Shown piece after piece: positions 52,591 through 60,875 of a stretch of 64,000 nucleotides of DNA. Source of the stretch: Salinicoccus hispanicus (GTDB taxonomy: Bacteria; Bacillota; Bacilli; Staphylococcales; Salinicoccaceae); the NCBI RefSeq assembly GCF_009831115.1, contig NZ_WUUK01000001.1, positions 868,001 through 932,000 of the forward strand, in the 5' to 3' direction. Within the stretch, counting starts at the first letter, position 1; each line of letters begins with the position of its first letter. The notes beneath the pieces were generated by a model. It was given only the letters and a program-made list of their open reading frames with translations, was not told the DNA's origin and searched no databases. Both the position numbers and the translations under genes were made by a program.

Positions 52591-53721
52591 CTAGACCACT
52601 TCCTGGATGCCTTTCAGCATCTCATCCCTGACTGCTTCGTCTGTTTCCATTTTAAATCTTTCATTTATATAATCAAGTGCGCCGTCTCCTTCTATCTGGC
52701 CGACAGCCCAGTAGGCGGTACCTTTGATCACGGGTCTCGGGTCATTTTCCGCCACACTCTTCAGCACGTCGACTGCACCTTCCTCCTTGAAATGTGCAAG
52801 TGCAATGATGGCATTGCGCTGAATGGGCTTCTTCCCTCTCCACACACCAGCCAGATGACCGTAGGTCTCCTTGAATTCCCTATTCGATATTTCAAGCAGC
52901 CCGGTCAGCTCCGGTTTGAGAATTTCAGGTTCAAGTACGATATCGTCGTGATGATCGGTATTTATTCCCTTGTTTCTCGGGCACACCTGCTGGCATGTAT
53001 CACATCCATACAGACGATTGCCGATCTTGCCGCGGTACTCGTCAGGCAGGAAACCTTTCGTCTGGGTCAGGTAGGAAATGCACTTCTGTGAGTTCAACTG
53101 TCCATTGCCGACCAGTGCTCCTGTCGGACAACGATCGACACACAGATTGCAGTCGCCGCACGAATCGATCAGTTCCTCGTCCGGAGGGAACGGATAGCTC
53201 GTAAGCATCTCGCCAAGGTAGGAGTATGTGCCAAGATTCGGATTGATGACGAATCCATTTTTGCCGATATAGCCGAGACCGCTGCGTCTCGCAACTTCCC
53301 TGTCACTCATGACCCCCGTATCCACCATGGATTTCATCTCAATGGAAGGATCGAGGGAGCTGATATAGGCTTCCAGCTTTTCAAGCCTACAGTTCAGCAG
53401 TGTATGATAGTCGACACCCCAAGATGCTCTTGCAAACAGTCCACGTCGCTCGCCTTTTCTGCTCTTTGGCGCATCCGGCAGCCGGTTCGGATAGCCGACG
53501 GCAATCGAGATGATGCTCTGTGCAGAATCAAGAGACAGTTTCGGATCGGTCCGTTCGTCAATCGTCCCCTTCTCGAACCCCGAGGCGTACCCATTCGCAT
53601 GATAGTCCACCAGCTTCTCCCTGAGCTCATGAAATGGTTCGGCATGGGTGAAGCCGATCTCATCAATTCCTATTGAATGCGCATAGTCGATGACCTTCTG
53701 TTTGAATTCGTGCCTATTCAT
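52591..53721 (-). CDS. queG: Epoxyqueuosine reductase
   Basis: About 376 residues: an N-terminal cobalamin-binding reductase domain (GIDEIGFTHAEPF, ARASWGVDYHTLL), two [4Fe-4S] motifs (CGDCNLCVDRCPTGAL and CDTCQQVCPRN), and C-terminal HEAT-like repeats that bind tRNA. It performs the last step of queuosine synthesis, reducing epoxyqueuosine in tRNA. The ATG at 53721 has GCAGGTGA upstream; the longer frame to 53784 lacks a ribosome binding site. TrmL downstream also acts on the anticodon wobble base. Confidence 0.93.
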   Translation of the reverse strand: MNRHEFKQKVIDYAHSIGIDEIGFTHAEPFHELREKLVDYHANGYASGFEKGTIDERTDPKLSLDSAQSIISIAVGYPNRLPDAPKSRKGERRGLFARASWGVDYHTLLNCRLEKLEAYISSLDPSIEMKSMVDTGVMSDREVARRSGLGYIGKNGFVINPNLGTYSYLGEMLTSYPFPPDEELIDSCGDCNLCVDRCPTGALVGNGQLNSQKCISYLTQTKGFLPDEYRGKIGNRLYGCDTCQQVCPRNKGINTDHHDDIVLEPEILKPELTGLLEISNREFKETYGHLAGVWRGKKPIQRNAIIALAHFKEEGAVDVLKSVAENDPRPVIKGTAYWAVGQIEGDGALDYINERFKMETDEAVRDEMLKGIQEVV

Positions 53722-53846
53722 ATTTTCACCTGCCTTTTCCATATAAGGAAGTTTATTAGTATATACGGATGCGCTAAATTGCAATCATTATATTATACAT
53801 TCACTTTCCGTGCCTGACAAACAGAAAGACTATCGGATCTTGCAGC

Positions 53847-55142
53847 CTACGCCTTTCCTGCCTCATAGTCCGATTGCCATTCTGCATCCGGTACCATGCT
53901 GCCGCCTGTACTCCATACGATATGCGTCGCGTTACTCAGATGAGGGGCTTCTGGATGCTGATGGATTATGGCGGGGCCCGGGAAACCGGTTGCTGCTGAA
54001 GGTTCCATCTTCATATTTTCAAGGTCATGCGCTGCAGCCAAAAGAGCATGCATTTCTGCATCTTCCACCGTAAAGAATGAGTGAATGTGCTTCTCAAGCA
54101 TTTTGCCGACAAATTTTGATGGTCTGCCGACAGCGAGGCCATCGGCAATTGTCCGGTTATCGAGTCCGATGTCACCCACTGCAATACCATCATGCAATCC
54201 AGTCAAAATACCGAGCAGCATGCAAGGTGATTGGACCGGTTCTGCAAAGACCGGATGCACGGCATCGCCGAAAACCTGCTTCAGACCGAAACTGATGCCA
54301 CCAGGTGCACTTCCGACGCCGCATGGCAGATAGACATACAGGGGATGCTCGGCATCGACCTTGATACCTTGTGCTTCAAGCTGACCCTTAAGTCGCAGTG
54401 CGGCTACGGCATAGCCAAGAAATAAAGGCACTGAATCCTCGTCGTCAATAAAGTAGCTGTGGTCATCCTGTATTGCCATTTCACGGCCCGCTTCTACAGC
54501 CTTGCTGTAATCGTCTTCATGTTCGACGACCATGACACCGCGCTTACGCAGCATATTCTTCTTCCACTGCTTTGCATCACTCGACATATGAATGATTACT
54601 TTGAAGCCGAGTTCAGCACTGATGATGCCGATGCTGAGACCGAGGTTCCCTGTCGACCCACAAACAATCGTATGCTCTGAAAAGAACTGATGAAACTTCT
54701 CCGACCGGAACTGTGCATAATCATCATCGGGGGCAATCATATTATGCTCAACGGCAAGATCTTCTGCATATTTGAGCACTTCATAGATGCCCCCTCTTGC
54801 TTTGACGGAGCCGGACACAAAAAGGCGATCATCAGCTTTGACATACACTGCGCCACTAATGCTGACATTATACTTTTCATTCAAGTGCTGTTTCATTTCC
54901 TTCGCTTCGACCAATGGAGACTCGATTACACCGTTCTGCGGCTGTGTTTCAGGAAAAGCCGCTTCTATGAATGGAGAAAAACGTGCGAGACGCGCCTCTG
55001 CTTCCAGAATATCCGACATCTTTAAATTCCAACTCTCATCATCCGGGTTAAAGCTCATATAATGCTCATTTTTCCAAAAGACAGGCTGATATCCCGCCAT
55101 TGTTTCAGTAATTGGATAGCTATCAAATAATGGGTTCTTCAT
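53847..55142 (-). CDS. dsdA: D-serine ammonia-lyase (D-serine dehydratase)
   Basis: A 431-residue fold-type II PLP enzyme. SVKARGGIYEVLKY contains the PLP-binding Lys, CGSTGNLGLSIG is the phosphate/cofactor loop, and LPCGVGSAPGGISFGL the C-terminal glycine loop; these are DsdA-specific. It converts D-serine to pyruvate and ammonia. GGAGAG lies about seven bases before the ATG at 55142. It follows the HD hydrolase by 19 bases. Neither dsdC nor dsdX is in view. Confidence 0.92.
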   Translation of the reverse strand: MKNPLFDSYPITETMAGYQPVFWKNEHYMSFNPDDESWNLKMSDILEAEARLARFSPFIEAAFPETQPQNGVIESPLVEAKEMKQHLNEKYNVSISGAVYVKADDRLFVSGSVKARGGIYEVLKYAEDLAVEHNMIAPDDDYAQFRSEKFHQFFSEHTIVCGSTGNLGLSIGIISAELGFKVIIHMSSDAKQWKKNMLRKRGVMVVEHEDDYSKAVEAGREMAIQDDHSYFIDDEDSVPLFLGYAVAALRLKGQLEAQGIKVDAEHPLYVYLPCGVGSAPGGISFGLKQVFGDAVHPVFAEPVQSPCMLLGILTGLHDGIAVGDIGLDNRTIADGLAVGRPSKFVGKMLEKHIHSFFTVEDAEMHALLAAAHDLENMKMEPSAATGFPGPAIIHQHPEAPHLSNATHIVWSTGGSMVPDAEWQSDYEAGKA

Positions 55143-55161
55143 AGCGCACTCTCCATCCCTT

Positions 55162-55812
55162 TTATATTTTGCCGTCCCACTCCGCATAGAACTGTTCCAG
55201 GTACATTTCCATGAACTGGTGACGTGTTTCGGCAGCCGCCTTTGCAGTATCCGTATGCATCAGCAACTTCAGCTTCAGCAGCTTTTCATAGAAATGGCTG
55301 ATCATCGTACTATCTTCCTGGCTGTACTGTTCGAAAGTCATATTTTCACGCACCTGTGTATCCGGCTGGTGCATATCATGCCCTTTGCTGCCACCATATA
55401 CGAAAGTGCGTGCGATACCTACTGCGCCAAGTGCATCCAGACGATCTGCATCCTGCACGATTGCATCCTCGAGTGATTCCACAGCAACAGGGTTGCTGCC
55501 CCCTTTGAAGGATACGGCCTGCATGGCATGGATGATGCGGCGTATGATCTCAGACTCTATACCCCTGTCATTCAGAAACCCTTCTATCTCGTCAATCTGC
55601 TGATCCACGCTGTCGGTCAGCTTATAGTCGATCATGTCATGGAAGAGGGCTGCCGCTTCGACGATGAAACGATCTCCACCCTCTTTTTCCTGAAGCATCA
55701 GGGCATTGTTGTATACACGTACGATATGCCAGTAGTCATGCCCTGTCGCATCCTTTTCATGAAAATCACGTACCCATGCTTTTGCGTCTTCAATAATAAT
55801 CCTATGATCCAT
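55162..55812 (-). CDS. HD-domain phosphohydrolase (YedJ/YpgQ-like)
   Basis: A 216-residue protein. The metal-binding signature is H-DYWHIVRVYNNAL, AAALFHDMIDYKL with the HD pair, and VQDADRLDALGAVGIARTF with the distal Asp. This matches the YedJ/YpgQ group of HD hydrolases, some of which release pyrophosphate from nucleoside triphosphates. Natural substrate unknown. The ATG at 55812 follows AAAGGAGC. It probably shares a transcript with dsdA. Confidence 0.85.
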   Translation of the reverse strand: MDHRIIIEDAKAWVRDFHEKDATGHDYWHIVRVYNNALMLQEKEGGDRFIVEAAALFHDMIDYKLTDSVDQQIDEIEGFLNDRGIESEIIRRIIHAMQAVSFKGGSNPVAVESLEDAIVQDADRLDALGAVGIARTFVYGGSKGHDMHQPDTQVRENMTFEQYSQEDSTMISHFYEKLLKLKLLMHTDTAKAAAETRHQFMEMYLEQFYAEWDGKI

Positions 55813-55880
55813 CTGCTCTGCTCCTTTTACGGTTGCTGTTTCCTCAGCACGCGTCATTCACTGTTAAAATCATTATCAGA

Positions 55881-55918
55881 TAAAATGGAGACCATGTCGA
55901 GGGACATGATCTCCATTA
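55881..55918 (-). terminator. Terminator of the envelope cluster
   Basis: AATGGAGATCATGTC-CCTC-GACATGGTCTCCATT on the minus strand followed by TTATCT, just after the DUF4015 gene stop; one mismatch in the stem. Confidence 0.75.
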
Positions 55919-55929
55919 TGTGTTCTGTA

Positions 55930-57138
55930 CTACTGCTCCGATCCATCGTCGGTATAATCCACGCCGCGTGTGTATTTGTTGGAAGCATCCCACAGCAGGA
56001 ACTCCTGTACGCCATTATCGTAAAGAGCCTGGACCTGTGCTTCAATCTCCTCAACCCCATACTGCTTATAGTTTCCAGCACCAAGATACGATGCGGTGAA
56101 ATCCTGCAGCCATGGACGGGATACGGGTGCATCTTCAAGCTGTCCGAGCACTTCATTTTCAACCTTCATGTATTCCGAAATAGTTTCATAAGGTTCCAGG
56201 TCAGGTCTGTCGATTTCAAAATAGCCGTTCCCCCAATGGCTCGGGTAGATCATGGATGATATGACATCGACATTACTGGATATCTGGGAGAAGTTCTGGC
56301 CAATACCCGGTGCTTCCGGCAATGTGGCTGCATAGCCGAAGATGTCGACGGATACATCAACATCATACGATTCCAGTTCATCCTGTGCATAGTCCACAAA
56401 GTCAGTCACAGCAGCAACGCGCTTCTCGACCGCATCCATATCCGTGCTCTCATATTCGCCCATTGTATACTCGAGTGTATCTGCACGGTTCTCAAACCCT
56501 TCAGGGAATCGCACATAGTCGAACTGGATTTCCTTGAAGCCGAGCTTTGCAGCCTGCTTCGCGACTTCTACATTATAGTCCCATACTTCCTTTGAGAAGG
56601 GATTGACGAAACTCTCTCCACGACCGTTCTTCCACACATTGCCGTTCTCATCTGTAAAGGAGAGTTCAGGCTTTGCTTCAGCCAGTTGTGAATCCTTGAA
56701 GACGACGACACGGGCAATCGGATATATCTCTTCCTGCTCCATATGTGACATCAGTTTCTCGGGATTCACATATTCATGGGAAAGCGACTGAATCGTCTCG
56801 TTGTCAGAATCAAGATCCATCATCATGTATCCTTCGTCCTCTTTTACATCGATGACCATCGCGTTCAGCGCTGTACCTGAAAGCAGTTCTGTCAGATCAT
56901 CCATTCTTGCACCGCCTGCGGAATATCCAGATACATAGATGCCTTTGACCCCTGCCTCTGGGTAGGCGATATCGAAGCCGCTATCGTACTTGAACTGCTC
57001 GGGAAACTCATCAGGTACACTCAGTATCGGTTCTTCATGCAGATCAAGTACTGAAGTTTCCGCAGCATCAGTTTCTGCTGCGATAAATAGACTTGAAAAT
57101 AGGAGTGCCATTCCTGTACCAATCATACGCATTCTCAT
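55930..57138 (-). CDS. Secreted putative glycoside hydrolase (DUF4015)
   Basis: A 402-residue exported protein: cleavable signal peptide (MIGTGMALLFSSLFIAAETDA), then a TIM-barrel-like DUF4015 domain with GIYVSGYSAGG, NAMVIDVKEDEG, FKEIQFDYVRFPEG and VSVDIFGYA. Asp/Glu in FDYVRFPE and DIFGY are likely catalytic or substrate residues. DUF4015 proteins resemble alpha-glucanases; the polysaccharide is unknown. Its ATG overlaps the deacetylase stop by four bases (ATGA), implying coupled translation. Last gene of a three-gene envelope cluster. Confidence 0.82.
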   Translation of the reverse strand: MRMRMIGTGMALLFSSLFIAAETDAAETSVLDLHEEPILSVPDEFPEQFKYDSGFDIAYPEAGVKGIYVSGYSAGGARMDDLTELLSGTALNAMVIDVKEDEGYMMMDLDSDNETIQSLSHEYVNPEKLMSHMEQEEIYPIARVVVFKDSQLAEAKPELSFTDENGNVWKNGRGESFVNPFSKEVWDYNVEVAKQAAKLGFKEIQFDYVRFPEGFENRADTLEYTMGEYESTDMDAVEKRVAAVTDFVDYAQDELESYDVDVSVDIFGYAATLPEAPGIGQNFSQISSNVDVISSMIYPSHWGNGYFEIDRPDLEPYETISEYMKVENEVLGQLEDAPVSRPWLQDFTASYLGAGNYKQYGVEEIEAQVQALYDNGVQEFLLWDASNKYTRGVDYTDDGSEQ

Positions 57139-58013
57139 TCGGATGCCGCCTCTCTCTCTGGGGATGAAATTCTGGCCGGATCTACAATTGAGTACCCTTT
57201 TTCTCTCAGACCTTCAACAATATCGGCAGAGGCATCCCGTGTCCATGCGCGATCATGCATGAGCAGATTGGCGCCGGCATTGAGATATTCTGTATTGACC
57301 ATGATATCCGCAAGAGCATCCGCTTCCTGATAGTCTGCTTCCCAGTCATATCCGTATGTCCAATTCATAAGTGCCATGCCTTGTTCGCTGGCAATCTGCC
57401 TCGATGTTTCAGTATTCTGTCCGAAAGGTGCACGGAAAAATCGTGGCCTTTCACCTGTTATCTCTTCAATCAGATCACTTGTCTCCACTATTTCCGCGTG
57501 TTGCGCTTCCGGTGAGATGTCCGGCAGACTGGCATGCGTCTGTGTATGGTTGCCGATCTCAAAACCCATTTCATGAATAGTGCCAAGAGCAGACCTTCCC
57601 GCTTCTGATTCGAGGTACATGCCATTGACGAAGAATATGGCCGGTGCATCATGCTGTGCAAGTATCTCGGCTATCTCGACAGCGTGCCCATCCGGTGCGT
57701 CATCATATGTCAGAAGCGCGACCTGTGATTCTGCACTACTGTCCTCAGCCGGCTCTATTGCATATGTATTTTCATTGACACTATACTCATATGCTGCTGT
57801 TTCTTCTTCGACCGGTTCCGGTTCATCAACTGTTTCCGCTTCTTCTGTCGCTTCTTCTACAGATGATTCTTCAGATGCTTCCGGTTTCTCTTCGCTGGTC
57901 GCCTGCTGTGAAGAGACATCAGCGTCTGATTCGTCTTCCGGACTGTCATTCTGGCAGCCGGCAAATAGTATGCCGCCACAACACATTAATAAAAGGACTC
58001 TTTTTTTCACCAT
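57135..58013 (-). CDS. Polysaccharide deacetylase lipoprotein (NodB domain)
   Basis: A 292-residue lipoprotein with lipobox FAG-C (Cys20) and an acidic, Ser/Glu-rich spacer to about residue 85. The NodB carbohydrate-esterase-4 domain follows: LLTYDDAPDG with the catalytic and metal Asp, GNHTQTHASL with the metal-binding His pair, RFFRAPFG, and the C-terminal NLLMHDRAW. It would remove acetyl or similar groups from a cell-wall polymer. AAAGGAGATT precedes the ATG at 58013. TYDD replaces the common TFDD. Confidence 0.86.
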   Translation of the reverse strand: MVKKRVLLLMCCGGILFAGCQNDSPEDESDADVSSQQATSEEKPEASEESSVEEATEEAETVDEPEPVEEETAAYEYSVNENTYAIEPAEDSSAESQVALLTYDDAPDGHAVEIAEILAQHDAPAIFFVNGMYLESEAGRSALGTIHEMGFEIGNHTQTHASLPDISPEAQHAEIVETSDLIEEITGERPRFFRAPFGQNTETSRQIASEQGMALMNWTYGYDWEADYQEADALADIMVNTEYLNAGANLLMHDRAWTRDASADIVEGLREKGYSIVDPARISSPEREAASE

Positions 58014-58033
58014 GCTAATCTCCTTTAGTATCA

Positions 58034-58672
58034 TCAATCATCGGCAGCTGCATCAAGCTGCGAGGAAAGGTCGCTCTTCAACGTCTGCAGGGCATCAATT
58101 TCTGCGTCCAGGTCGACAAGCAGTGACTGTGTTGCTTCGCGATTATCATTGATGGACGCTATACCTGTTTCGAACGTTTCATATGTAGTATCATCCTGAC
58201 CGAGAGACTCGAAGTAGCTTGCCTGCTGTTCAAGGTCCGCTTCATATGTCGCTGCAAACTCATCAACTGATCCACTCAGAGACCCAAGAGTGTCTGTAAC
58301 GTCATTGACGGTTTCTTCAGAAACACTCTGAACATCAATTTCTGCAAATCTTTCCGTCTGCTCAGAAAGTTCACTGCTGATGCTTTCGAGATTCTCAACT
58401 GACTGCTTTCTTTCATCGATATTATTAAAGACAGCAGCAGATCCGTCAGTAAAGGAACTCAAGTCCTCATCTTCCGATATGTCTGTTTGAAATGCACTCT
58501 GAAGTTGGCTTTCCAGTTCTATCACCTGCTGCAGTTCCGCAACAGTCGAATTTTGTTTTTCTTCTGTATCTGCAAGTGCCTGCTGTATACTTTCGATGTC
58601 GTTGCTGCATCCTGAAAGCAGCAGTATCGACACAGCAGCTCCTGATAGAACGCTTCTTTTTCTCATTGTCAT
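58034..58672 (-). CDS. YkyA-like cell-wall lipoprotein
   Basis: A 212-residue lipoprotein with lipobox LLSG-C (Cys22), followed by an all-helical, coiled-coil-rich domain rich in Ser, Glu, Asp and Gln, as in YkyA (putative cell-wall-binding lipoprotein, PF10368). Function unknown. AAGGAGATGG precedes the ATG; a second in-frame ATG two codons later is possible. It lies 20 bases before the deacetylase gene, so it opens the envelope cluster. Confidence 0.75.
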   Translation of the reverse strand: MTMRKRSVLSGAAVSILLLSGCSNDIESIQQALADTEEKQNSTVAELQQVIELESQLQSAFQTDISEDEDLSSFTDGSAAVFNNIDERKQSVENLESISSELSEQTERFAEIDVQSVSEETVNDVTDTLGSLSGSVDEFAATYEADLEQQASYFESLGQDDTTYETFETGIASINDNREATQSLLVDLDAEIDALQTLKSDLSSQLDAAADD

Positions 58673-58778
58673 GTTCCATCTCCTTTATTGAAGGACTTCG
58701 GAGAGTATAACATTTCTGAATTTTTTTGTAAATTAAGGAAAGGCTGCTGTATCCTGTCTTCTTCCCCCATTTACATAC

Positions 58779-58815
58779 AAAAAAACCATGGGAAGTGAAA
58801 ACACACTCCCCACGG
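58779..58815 (-). terminator. Terminator of yceI
   Basis: CCGTGGGGAGTG-TGTTTT-CACTTCCCATGG followed by TTTTTTTGT on the minus strand (stem with mismatches). Confidence 0.75.
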
Positions 58816-58840
58816 CCAGTTGAATCAAATGCTGCCTATT

Positions 58841-59371
58841 CTATTCGCTCTTCTCGGAAAATTGCAGTTCAAGCATCGCTTTGACATCTTTGCTGACGAG
58901 TACGCCACCCGTTTCAAGCTGCTGGTTCCATGTCAGGCCGAAGTCTTCACGATTGATTGTAAATTCACTCTCAAAGCCATGCACTTCCTGCCCCCAAGGG
59001 TTCGTCCCTTTGCCATTGTACTGCAGGTCGATGCTCATTTCTTTAGTAATGCCGTTGAGTGTCGCATTGCCATCAACTGTCACTGTATCCCCATTTTTAG
59101 TAACGTTGCTTGATTTGAAGATGATTTTCGGGTTTTTCTCGACGTTGAAGAAGTCTTCCGATTTCAGGTGGGCGTCGCGGTCTGCATTTTTAGTACTGAT
59201 GCTCTCTACATCGATTTCTGCATAGACTTCAGCATTCTCGAATGTTTCGAGCTTATCTGTATCGACTTCAAATGTGAATGATTCGAAGTACCCTTTCACT
59301 TTTGAAACCATCATGTGTTTAACTTGAAAGCCGACTTCGGAGTGCGCTGCATCTGATACGAATTTAGTCAT
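58841..59371 (-). CDS. YceI-family lipocalin-like protein
   Basis: A 176-residue protein with the YceI pattern: DAAHSEVGFQVKHMMVSKVKG at the start, FTFEVDTDKLE, DAHLKSEDFFNVEKNPKIIF, and a late NREDFGLTWN. YceI folds bind isoprenoid or amphipathic molecules in an extended beta-barrel. No signal peptide is present, unlike the Gram-negative members, so it is cytoplasmic. GGAGGT precedes the ATG. It is often a stress or acid-response gene; substrate unknown. Confidence 0.9.
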   Translation of the reverse strand: MTKFVSDAAHSEVGFQVKHMMVSKVKGYFESFTFEVDTDKLETFENAEVYAEIDVESISTKNADRDAHLKSEDFFNVEKNPKIIFKSSNVTKNGDTVTVDGNATLNGITKEMSIDLQYNGKGTNPWGQEVHGFESEFTINREDFGLTWNQQLETGGVLVSKDVKAMLELQFSEKSE

Positions 59372-59502
59372 TGTAATACCTCCATTGAATATTATCTCTA
59401 ATTTAAGATAATTAAATCTTACAATACCTGATTACTTTTTGCAAGTAATTTATTCTTTATATAAGAGATGTTATATTTTTAAACAGTCATTTTCCGCTTT
59501 GC

Positions 59503-59531
59503 TTGACAGAAAATTCTTTATCCTTTAGAGT
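59503..59531 (+). promoter_or_regulatory. Promoter of the SAM-I/MetE-core transcript
   Basis: A consensus TTGACA and TAGAGT at 17-base spacing, about 20 bases before the riboswitch. Confidence 0.75.
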
Positions 59532-59553
59532 ACTCAATAATATAATAATTATG

Positions 59554-59652
59554 ACTCTTATCGAGAGAGGTGGAGGGACTGGCCCGATGAAACCTCAGCA
59601 ACGTACATTCCGTGTCGTGCTAAATCCAGAGAGCAATGCTCGCAGATAAGGT
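59554..59652 (+). promoter_or_regulatory. SAM-I (S-box) riboswitch of the MetE-core gene
   Basis: CTCTTATCGAGAG opens P1, then GGTGGAGGGACTGGCCCGA, CCTCAGCAACG, and GATAAGG closes P1, all S-box landmarks. It lies between a strong promoter and a terminator, so SAM should stop transcription of the downstream methyltransferase. Confidence 0.93.
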
Positions 59653-59666
59653 AAAAGGGTATTCTT

Positions 59667-59705
59667 CCCCAATTTATCTTAGCCGGATAAGTTGGGGATT
59701 TATTA
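59667..59705 (+). terminator. Riboswitch terminator upstream of the MetE-core gene
   Basis: CCCCAA and TTGGGG close a stem with an inner TTATC/GATAA helix, followed by TTTATTATATT. Confidence 0.85.
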
Positions 59706-59733
59706 TATTAAAATTTGGAAATGAGGGATTACA

Positions 59734-60840
59734 ATGACAAAAACTACTGTACAGGCACCATTCAAGGCGGACCATGTGGGCAGCCTGCTGCGCCCTGATA
59801 GCATCCACCAGGCGAGAAAGGACTATGCCCAGGACAAAATATCATACGCACAGCTGAGAGAGATTGAAACGGAAGAGATTACACGTATCGTCGACAAGCA
59901 GATTGAAGTCGGTCTCAAGGCGGTAACCGATGGAGAGTTCAGACGCCGCTTCTGGCATACCGATTTCCTCGAATATTTGAATGGTGTGGAAGGATACATA
60001 CCGGATCATGGCTATAAGTTCGATGGCATAGAAACTGAAAGGTACAATATTCGCGTAACCGGTAAAGTATCATTCAACCCGGATCACCCGCATGTGGCTG
60101 ATTTTAAGGAGTTCAAGGAGATTGTTGGTGACCGCGCAGTGGCAAAGCAGACAATTCCGAGCCCGAACCAGCTGTTCAATGCTGGTGTAAGAAACCTGGA
60201 CATCTATCCCGATGTAGAAGAGTATGCAGATGATGTCATCAAAGCATACCAGGATGCCATCCAGGCTTTCTATGATGCAGGCTGCCGATATCTTCAGCTG
60301 GATGATGTATATATCGCTGGACTGAGCGCACCTGAAGTGCCATTCAATGATAGCGGCTACGACAGGGAGACGCTGATCAACCTCGCTTTAAGAGTAGTCA
60401 ATGGTGCGCTTGAGAAGAAGCCGGAGGATCTGATCGTCACTACACACCTGTGCCGCGGGAACTATCGATCCAAATGGGCATTCGAAGGCAGCTATGCCAA
60501 AATTGCCCCTGTGCTGTTCGCCAAAGAGCAGGTCAACGGTTTCTTCCTGGAGTATGACGATGACCGTTCCGGAGATTTCGAGCCATTATCCCATATTCCT
60601 GAAAATGGCCCTCAAGTTGTTCTTGGTCTGTTTACTTCGAAACATGGCGAGCTCGAGAATGCCGATGTCATCAGGGAGCGCGTCGAGGAAGCTGCGCAGC
60701 ATGTATCGAAAGATCAGATATGTCTGAGTCCTCAATGCGGATTTGCCTCCACGCACCATGGCAATGAGCTCACAGAGGAAGCCCAGTGGGCAAAGTTGAA
60801 ATATATCGTCTCCCTTTCTGAAGAACTACTGGGTGAATAA
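59734..60840 (+). CDS. Cobalamin-independent methionine synthase core domain protein (YxjG/YxjH-like)
   Basis: A 368-residue protein equal to the C-terminal catalytic half of MetE. The N-terminal DHVGSLLRPDSIHQAR, the YLQLDDVYIAGLS segment, HLCRGNY with a zinc-ligand His-Cys, and the late SPQCGFAST with the second zinc Cys are present. In bacilli YxjG/YxjH are such proteins under S-box control and probably methylate homocysteine or a related thiol. The methyl donor is not certain. AATGAGG precedes the ATG. Confidence 0.9.
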   Translation: MTKTTVQAPFKADHVGSLLRPDSIHQARKDYAQDKISYAQLREIETEEITRIVDKQIEVGLKAVTDGEFRRRFWHTDFLEYLNGVEGYIPDHGYKFDGIETERYNIRVTGKVSFNPDHPHVADFKEFKEIVGDRAVAKQTIPSPNQLFNAGVRNLDIYPDVEEYADDVIKAYQDAIQAFYDAGCRYLQLDDVYIAGLSAPEVPFNDSGYDRETLINLALRVVNGALEKKPEDLIVTTHLCRGNYRSKWAFEGSYAKIAPVLFAKEQVNGFFLEYDDDRSGDFEPLSHIPENGPQVVLGLFTSKHGELENADVIRERVEEAAQHVSKDQICLSPQCGFASTHHGNELTEEAQWAKLKYIVSLSEELLGE

Positions 60841-60875
60841 AAAATAAGAAGCACCTTGCGGTGCTTCTTATTTTT
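60841..60875. terminator. Bidirectional terminator after the MetE-core gene
   Basis: AATAAGAAGCACC-TTGC-GGTGCTTCTTATT with a T-run on the plus side; shared with the convergent peptidase gene. Confidence 0.88.
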
